A stretch of 19,376 bases of DNA from Bacteroidales bacterium (GTDB taxonomy: Bacteria > Bacteroidota > Bacteroidia > Bacteroidales > WCHB1-69): the NCBI GenBank assembly GCA_017618435.1, contig JAFZUH010000139.1, positions 1 to 19,376 on the forward strand, given 5' to 3'. The stretch's first letter is position 1. Each line of letters opens with the position of its first letter. Below are positions 16,104 through 19,376 of this stretch, in pieces. The notes beneath the pieces are model-generated. The model had not been told where the DNA came from. It did not search any database and worked only from the letters and a program-made list of their open reading frames with translations. The position numbers were made by a program, and so were the translations under genes.

Positions 16104-16145
16104 ACGCAAATATACTTGGCAATAAGTATATTTGCGTTTTTTTTT
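16104..16145 (+). terminator. Intrinsic terminator of the pstCAB-cysDNH operon
   Basis: A perfect 14-bp stem, ACGCAAATATACTT (16104-16117) with AAGTATATTTGCGT (16124-16137), a 6-nt GGCAAT loop, and a run of nine T (16137-16145). The T-tract is only on the + strand side, so it acts on transcripts from cysH. The right arm also contains TATATTTG, a formal -7 box match. Confidence 0.92.
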
Positions 16146-16171
16146 GAAAAAATTGAAATATTTTAATTGAG

Positions 16172-16969
16172 ATGTGTCTTTGTAAAATATGTAACGGAAC
16201 TTCTTCTTTTGCTTTTTCAAAACAGGTTTTAGGGCGTTATCAGGTGTCTTATTTTCAGTGTAATTCTTGTGGATTTATACAAACAGAAACACCTTATTGG
16301 TTGAATGAAGCCTATAGTAGTGCTATTGCGGATACGGATATAGGGTATATAACAAGAAATTTGGTCAATAGAAACATAGTTTCTTCCCTAATTAATACCG
16401 CATTCAACAGCAAAGGTCGATTTTTGGACTATGGTGGAGGCTATGGACTTTTTGTGCGGCTGATGAGAGATGCCGGTTATGATTTTTACAGACAAGATAA
16501 ATTTTGTAATAATTTATTCGCACAACAATTTGATATAAAAAGTTTTAATACAATAAATTTGTCTTTTGATTTACTGACTGCATTTGAAGTTTTTGAACAT
16601 TTGGAAAATCCCGTCCAAGAATTTGAAAATATGTTAGAATTTTCAAAATCAATATTGTTTAGTACAGAACTTGTTCCGCAGAACAATGTATCCGATTGGA
16701 TTTATCTTTCGCCTCATACAGGTCAGCATATTTCGTTCTTTTCCAAACAAAGTCTTGATATTCTGGCTGAAAAATATAATTTGAATTTATATACAAATGG
16801 CAAGAATTTACATCTGCTGACCCCATTAAAAATGACAATCAATAAAATAAAGTTTATTTCTATGTATCATACGATTACAGACAAATTGTTGCACCGTTAT
16901 TTTTACAATAGGAAAACTTTGCTTTATTCTGATTATCAAAGCAATATGTCTTTATATAAAAGTAAATAA
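16172..16969 (+). CDS. Class I SAM-dependent methyltransferase with N-terminal zinc-binding motif
   Basis: 265 residues, cytoplasmic. A four-Cys zinc site (C4-x-x-C7 and C30-x-x-C33, the latter in FQCNSCGFIQTE) comes before a Rossmann methyltransferase. SAM motif I is FLDYGGGYGLF (84-94), and LTAFEVFEHLENP corresponds to the later motif of Methyltransf_23-type enzymes. The zinc head plus this fold resembles methyltransferases found in sugar or surface-polysaccharide gene clusters, including PYWLNEAYSSAI after the zinc site, but no glycosyltransferases are adjacent. The substrate is unknown. It is flanked by a terminator upstream and about 200 nt of non-coding DNA downstream, so it is probably monocistronic. 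It is AT-rich (about 28% GC in 16501-16740 by hand count), suggesting possible transfer. Confidence 0.85.
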   Translation: MCLCKICNGTSSFAFSKQVLGRYQVSYFQCNSCGFIQTETPYWLNEAYSSAIADTDIGYITRNLVNRNIVSSLINTAFNSKGRFLDYGGGYGLFVRLMRDAGYDFYRQDKFCNNLFAQQFDIKSFNTINLSFDLLTAFEVFEHLENPVQEFENMLEFSKSILFSTELVPQNNVSDWIYLSPHTGQHISFFSKQSLDILAEKYNLNLYTNGKNLHLLTPLKMTINKIKFISMYHTITDKLLHRYFYNRKTLLYSDYQSNMSLYKSK

Positions 16970-17007
16970 AAAATACAAGTAAAATTTTATCCGCAAGTTT
17001 TTTTTGG

Positions 17008-17015
17008 TAATTTTG
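17008..17015 (+). promoter_or_regulatory. Possible -7 box (TAATTTTG) upstream of ligA
   Basis: TAATTTTG followed by CA matches TAnnTTTG in the 199-nt AT-rich gap before ligA. It would give a leader of about 145 nt. No convincing -33 element is seen. Nothing else in this gap looks like a gene or RNA. Confidence 0.3.
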
Positions 17016-17168
17016 CATATTCAAATTTTTGAAATTACAAGAGTTGGTTTGAATATAAATAAGGATTTAAAAAATTAAAAATTTTTGTGTGTTTCCATTA
17101 ATTTTTTATTAAAATCGTTTGTATATATGAAAATAAAATTAAAAACTGTTAACGCATAAAAATATCTT

Positions 17169-19244
17169 ATGACGGATAAAGAAAAAGCAACAGAAGAGGC
17201 AAAAAAACGAATAGCGGAACTTTCACAGACCATTCATCACCATAATTACCAATATTATATTTTAGACAATCCTTCCATTAGTGATTATGATTTTGACATG
17301 TTGTTGAATGAGTTGATTGCATTGGAAAAGCAATTTCCGGAATTGATATTGCCCGACAGCCCGACACAGCGTGTCGGGGGAGATATTATCAAACAATTTC
17401 AGCAGGTGGAACACAAACATCAAATGTTGTCTTTGGGAAATACCTATTCGCAGGGTGAATTGAATGATTTTTTTTCTCGCACCGCAAATTTGTTGCAACT
17501 ATCAAATATAGAATATGTTTGCGAATTGAAATACGATGGCGTTGCCATTAGTTTGATTTATGAAAATGGTATTTTGACACAAGCCGTTACTCGCGGAAAC
17601 GGAACAATAGGTGATGATGTAACGGCAAATGTGAAAACGATAAAATCAATTCCATTGCGTTTGCAAGGCGATTACCCTCAAGAATTGGAGGTAAGAGGTG
17701 AAATTATCATGCCCCATGACAGTTTTAATGCTTTGAATAAGGAAAGGGAAGATATTGGAGAAACAAAATTCGCCAATCCGAGAAATGCCGCTTCAGGAAG
17801 TTTGAAATTGCAACATTCAGCCGAAGCCGCTAAACGCGGACTTGATTTTTGCCTTTATTATGTTTATGATGATAAAAACGCATATCAAAATCATTTTCAG
17901 TCTGTTATGAAAATGAAAGAATATGGATTCAAAATAACTCCTTATATAAAAACATGTGCTTCATCAACGGAAGTATTCGATTTTATCAATTATTGGGATA
18001 AGGAAAGGGAAAATCTTCCATTTGATATAGACGGTGTGGTAATCAAAGTCAATCGCTATGATTATCAGGAGCAATTGGGTACTACCGCCAAAAATCCCCG
18101 TTGGGCAATAGCCTATAAATTTAAAGCCGAAAGAGTTTTGACAAAATTATTGTCTGTTGATTATCAAGTAGGAAGAACCGGTATAGTAACGCCTGTGGCC
18201 AATTTGGAGCCTATTTATTTGGCAGGAACTACGGTAAAACGGGCAACGATGAACAATGCCGATTTTATTAAGGAAATGGATATTCATCAAAATGATTATG
18301 TCTATATAGAAAAGGGAGGGGAAATTATTCCCAAAATTGTTGCCGTAGAACCTTCTATGCGAAAGGCAGACAGTATGCCGATACAATTTGTTGCCACCTG
18401 TCCTGATTGTGGGGCTGCATTGGTGCGAAACGAGGGGGAGGCAGGCTATTTTTGCCCGAATGAGAAAGAGTGTCCACCGCAAATCAAAGGCAAACTCCTG
18501 CATTTTATCAGCAGAAAAGCCATGAATATAGAGGGTCTTGGCGAAGAAAAAATAAACCTTTTGTATGAAAAGGGTTTGTTGAAAAATATAACAGATTTTT
18601 ACAAATTAACCTATAATCAGTTGTTCGGACTGAACAAAACATTTTCTTCAGAAGACAAAGAAACGGATAGAAGCGTATCTTTTAAAGAAAAAACGACAGA
18701 AAACCTTTTATTAGCCATAGAAAAATCAAAAAGTGTTGAATTTGAAAGAGTTTTGTTTGCCTTGGGTATCCGTTTTGTCGGTGAAGTTTCGGCAAAAAAA
18801 ATAGCACGGCATTATGGTTCAATAGAAAAATTGCAACAAACCACCATAGAAGAACTTTTAAACATTGATGATGTGGGAGATGTTGTGGCTCAAAGTATTA
18901 TGTCTTATTTTTCCGATGAAAACAATATTGATACAATCAATCAATTAAAAGATTTTGGATTGCAATTTTCTTGTGAGTCCAATGCTGACAAAATGTTATC
19001 TGACAAATTGGAAGGAATGACCTTTGTTGTCAGTGGTACCTTTTCTTCCCCACAACGCAGAAAAGAAATTGAAGAAATGATAGAGTTGCATGGCGGTAAG
19101 AATGTATCTTCTGTCAATAAAAAATTAAGTTTTATTGTTGCCGGTGCCAATATGGGACCATCTAAGTTGGAAAAAGCCCGACAATTGGGCATTCCGATTA
19201 TATCGGAACAAGATTTTTTGACAATGATAAATTTTTCTGAATAA
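17169..19244 (+). CDS. ligA: NAD-dependent DNA ligase (LigA)
   Basis: Seals nicks in replication and repair using NAD. 691 residues, a full-length bacterial LigA. Domain Ia (about 10-75) holds the NMN-binding pattern HHHNYQYYILDNPSISDYDFD. The adenylated Lys is Lys121 in CELKYDG. Further nucleotidyltransferase motifs are VRGEIIMP, FANPRNAASGSLK, DGVVIKVN and WAIAYKFKAE. The OB domain includes GRTGIVTPVANLEP. The four-Cys zinc finger is Cys411, Cys414, Cys429 and Cys435. Helix-hairpin-helix repeats follow (NIEGLGEEKINLLYEKGL, LGIRFVGEVSAKKIA). A BRCT domain occupies about 610-691 (LEGMTFVVSGTF ... ARQLGIPIISEQDF). All domains are present and intact. It appears to be a single-gene unit. Confidence 0.98.
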   Translation: MTDKEKATEEAKKRIAELSQTIHHHNYQYYILDNPSISDYDFDMLLNELIALEKQFPELILPDSPTQRVGGDIIKQFQQVEHKHQMLSLGNTYSQGELNDFFSRTANLLQLSNIEYVCELKYDGVAISLIYENGILTQAVTRGNGTIGDDVTANVKTIKSIPLRLQGDYPQELEVRGEIIMPHDSFNALNKEREDIGETKFANPRNAASGSLKLQHSAEAAKRGLDFCLYYVYDDKNAYQNHFQSVMKMKEYGFKITPYIKTCASSTEVFDFINYWDKERENLPFDIDGVVIKVNRYDYQEQLGTTAKNPRWAIAYKFKAERVLTKLLSVDYQVGRTGIVTPVANLEPIYLAGTTVKRATMNNADFIKEMDIHQNDYVYIEKGGEIIPKIVAVEPSMRKADSMPIQFVATCPDCGAALVRNEGEAGYFCPNEKECPPQIKGKLLHFISRKAMNIEGLGEEKINLLYEKGLLKNITDFYKLTYNQLFGLNKTFSSEDKETDRSVSFKEKTTENLLLAIEKSKSVEFERVLFALGIRFVGEVSAKKIARHYGSIEKLQQTTIEELLNIDDVGDVVAQSIMSYFSDENNIDTINQLKDFGLQFSCESNADKMLSDKLEGMTFVVSGTFSSPQRRKEIEEMIELHGGKNVSSVNKKLSFIVAGANMGPSKLEKARQLGIPIISEQDFLTMINFSE

Positions 19245-19305
19245 TTAATGTGCAATTAGGATAATCCTAAAATTTGGAGTGTCGGGGATATTCAGATAAA
19301 AAAAT

Positions 19306-19376
19306 TTAGAAAGAAAAAATTCTTTCCAAACTATTTTCATCTACTGAAATAGATACATTTACAATATCTTCCGGAA
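19306..19376 (-). CDS. Possible 3' end of a minus-strand gene (partial)
   Basis: On the reverse strand the frame is open from the window edge to a TAA at 19306-19308, reading PEDIVNVSISVDENSLERIF plus two residues. The fragment looks protein-like, but 22 codons is too little to be sure. A weak AT-rich hairpin (19309-19315 with 19320-19326) followed on the minus strand by a run of T could be its terminator. It would converge on ligA. The product cannot be named. Confidence 0.35.
   Translation of the reverse strand, partial: PEDIVNVSISVDENSLERIFSF

Noticed and set aside
16127..16134. TATATTTG as a promoter for the methyltransferase
   Set aside because: It matches the -7 consensus but lies in the right arm of a perfect terminator stem and has no -33 element at the proper spacing; the match is explained by the hairpin.
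19256..19270. Palindrome TTAGGATAATCCTAA after ligA as a terminator
   Set aside because: The stem is at most 5-7 bp with a minimal loop and no T-tract follows, so it is too weak to call.

Overview
The window reads as a low-GC Bacteroidota (Bacteroidetes) chromosome. The evidence is a type IX secretion (T9SS) C-terminal sorting domain, TAnnTTTG-type -7 promoter boxes, no consistent Shine-Dalgarno sequences, and lipoprotein and '-Q' signal peptides typical of the phylum. All clearly supported genes are on the + strand. No tRNA, rRNA, CRISPR array, transposase or integrase was seen.

Layout. (1) 1-1468: the C-terminal part of a MurD-type ligase cut by the window edge, then a secreted carboxypeptidase-regulatory-like protein of unknown role. 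(2) 1443-2396: miaA, overlapping the previous gene. (3) 2561-3544: a PstS-family binding lipoprotein, followed by a strong intrinsic terminator whose loop contains the pstS stop codon. (4) 3608-10471: an AT-rich cassette made of a small T9SS-sorted protein, a 2001-residue SpvB/FG-GAP/YD/RHS toxin-like protein and a small lipoprotein that is a candidate immunity factor. Hand-counted samples give about 22-34% GC here against about 41% in pstC. The cassette separates pstS from the rest of its transporter. (5) 10525-15986: a tight operon pstC-pstA-pstB-cysD-cysN-cysH ending in a perfect 14-bp terminator. (6) 16172-16969: an AT-rich SAM methyltransferase. (7) 17169-19244: ligA. (8) A possible 3' end of a minus-strand gene at the right edge.

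Two systems deserve attention. First, the ABC transporter looks like Pst, but it lacks phoU, sits within 6 nt of cysD and appears co-transcribed with ATP sulfurylase (CysDN) and an Fe-S APS reductase (CysH). By-eye comparison shows that its binding protein lacks the Ser/Thr hydroxyls that normally hold phosphate, so it may import sulfate or another oxyanion. Second, the RHS cassette couples, by a 4-nt overlap, a minimal protein that is little more than a signal peptide plus a T9SS sorting domain to a giant RHS 'cocoon' that has no sorting domain of its own. This suggests a trans-acting export or anchoring partner, with a variable tip and a lipoprotein immunity candidate downstream.
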